From Paragonimus skrjabini miyazakii (Eukaryota; Platyhelminthes; Trematoda; Plagiorchiida; Troglotrematidae): 64,000 bases of DNA. Below the pieces are notes generated by a model. That model had not been told where the DNA came from, made no database searches, and was given only the letters and a program-made list of their open reading frames with translations. Shown here piece after piece: positions 63,591-64,000 of this stretch (position 1 is the first letter of the stretch; every line of letters begins with the position of its first letter). The DNA lies in the NCBI GenBank assembly GCA_014338405.1, contig JTDE01000301.1, positions 244,830-308,829 of the forward strand. Direction: 5' to 3'. Position numbers and translations under genes: made by a program.

Positions 63591-64000
63591 TAAGCATCAC
63601 TCTTGACCAAGCCCGATTTGTACCTTTGACAATTTCATTCATATCTAGTTGTTTATTTGCTAGTCACGTGCTTGTGACTGACAATAGTGTGCAAAGTGAA
63701 TTCTGGTCGTAGTTTGCGTTCTGACTATGCTATTCAAATGACTTTAAATGGACTAATTTTTTGAGCAAGAATCTACTTAAGAAACAATAACTGCTTAAAA
63801 ACCTAGGCCGTCGTATATCGTTTATTTTGAAGAGCAATATATACAGCTTCGTTCAAGAGAAGAACAAACGGTGACATCAAAAATAAGCAACATATATGTA
63901 AAAGGTGAATGTAAAAACAGGCTGTCTGTCAAATGTGAGACGCTGCGTAGTAAGCAACACTGAACAAATGACAAGTCCTCTCACAAGAATAGCAATCGTT
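63591..64000. other. Stretch without a recognised gene
   Basis: AT-rich sequence up to the end of the window; nothing was recognised. The PLE C tail may extend a short way in. Confidence 0.5.

Overview
The window looks like AT-rich, gene-poor nuclear DNA of a flatworm, most likely a digenean trematode. The reasons are several Penelope-like retroelements (PLEs) whose reverse transcriptase (RT) and GIY-YIG endonuclease (EN) read like trematode PLEs, and a tRNA-related repeat family with a hammerhead-ribozyme core that recalls the Smα elements of schistosomes. No bacterial operons, ribosome binding sites, rRNA, intact tRNA or CRISPR array were seen. The assignment rests on recognised element families, not a database search; I would not name a genus.

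The only well-supported contents are mobile elements, all damaged. PLE remnants lie at 8945-9185 (-), 12646-13173 (+, with an 8-bp target-site duplication), 32445-33010 (-), 45148-47490 (-, the longest, with a dead RT), 57245-58096 (-) joined to 58097-58640 (+), probably one insertion inverted by twin priming, and 62790-63590 (+). A second family, called E here, has five copies: E1 20615-21150 (-), E3 33240-33650 (-), E5 39190-39330 (-), E2 47645-48080 (+) and E4 49081-49330 (-). Each combines tRNA-like pol III boxes with a hammerhead core in the middle of the unit. A third, unclassified family, R1, has two diverged copies on the + strand (11800-12545 and 30600-31400), each with a hammerhead-like core about 400 bases after a shared landmark.

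No host gene can be called with confidence. The long ORFs are about what chance gives in DNA of this composition. A handful of short segments have good acceptor and donor sites and open frames and are listed as low-confidence exons. If real, they belong to genes with very long introns, the usual trematode architecture. The long stretches between elements are unique-looking AT-rich sequence with scattered microsatellites.

The elements plausibly work together: PLE RT/EN is the likely machinery for mobilising small hammerhead-bearing non-autonomous RNAs, and this window holds both partners as fossils. The most interesting signal is the E family: a roughly 420-bp unit with tRNA-like promoter, hammerhead, and terminal overlap compatible with head-to-tail or circular-RNA intermediates.
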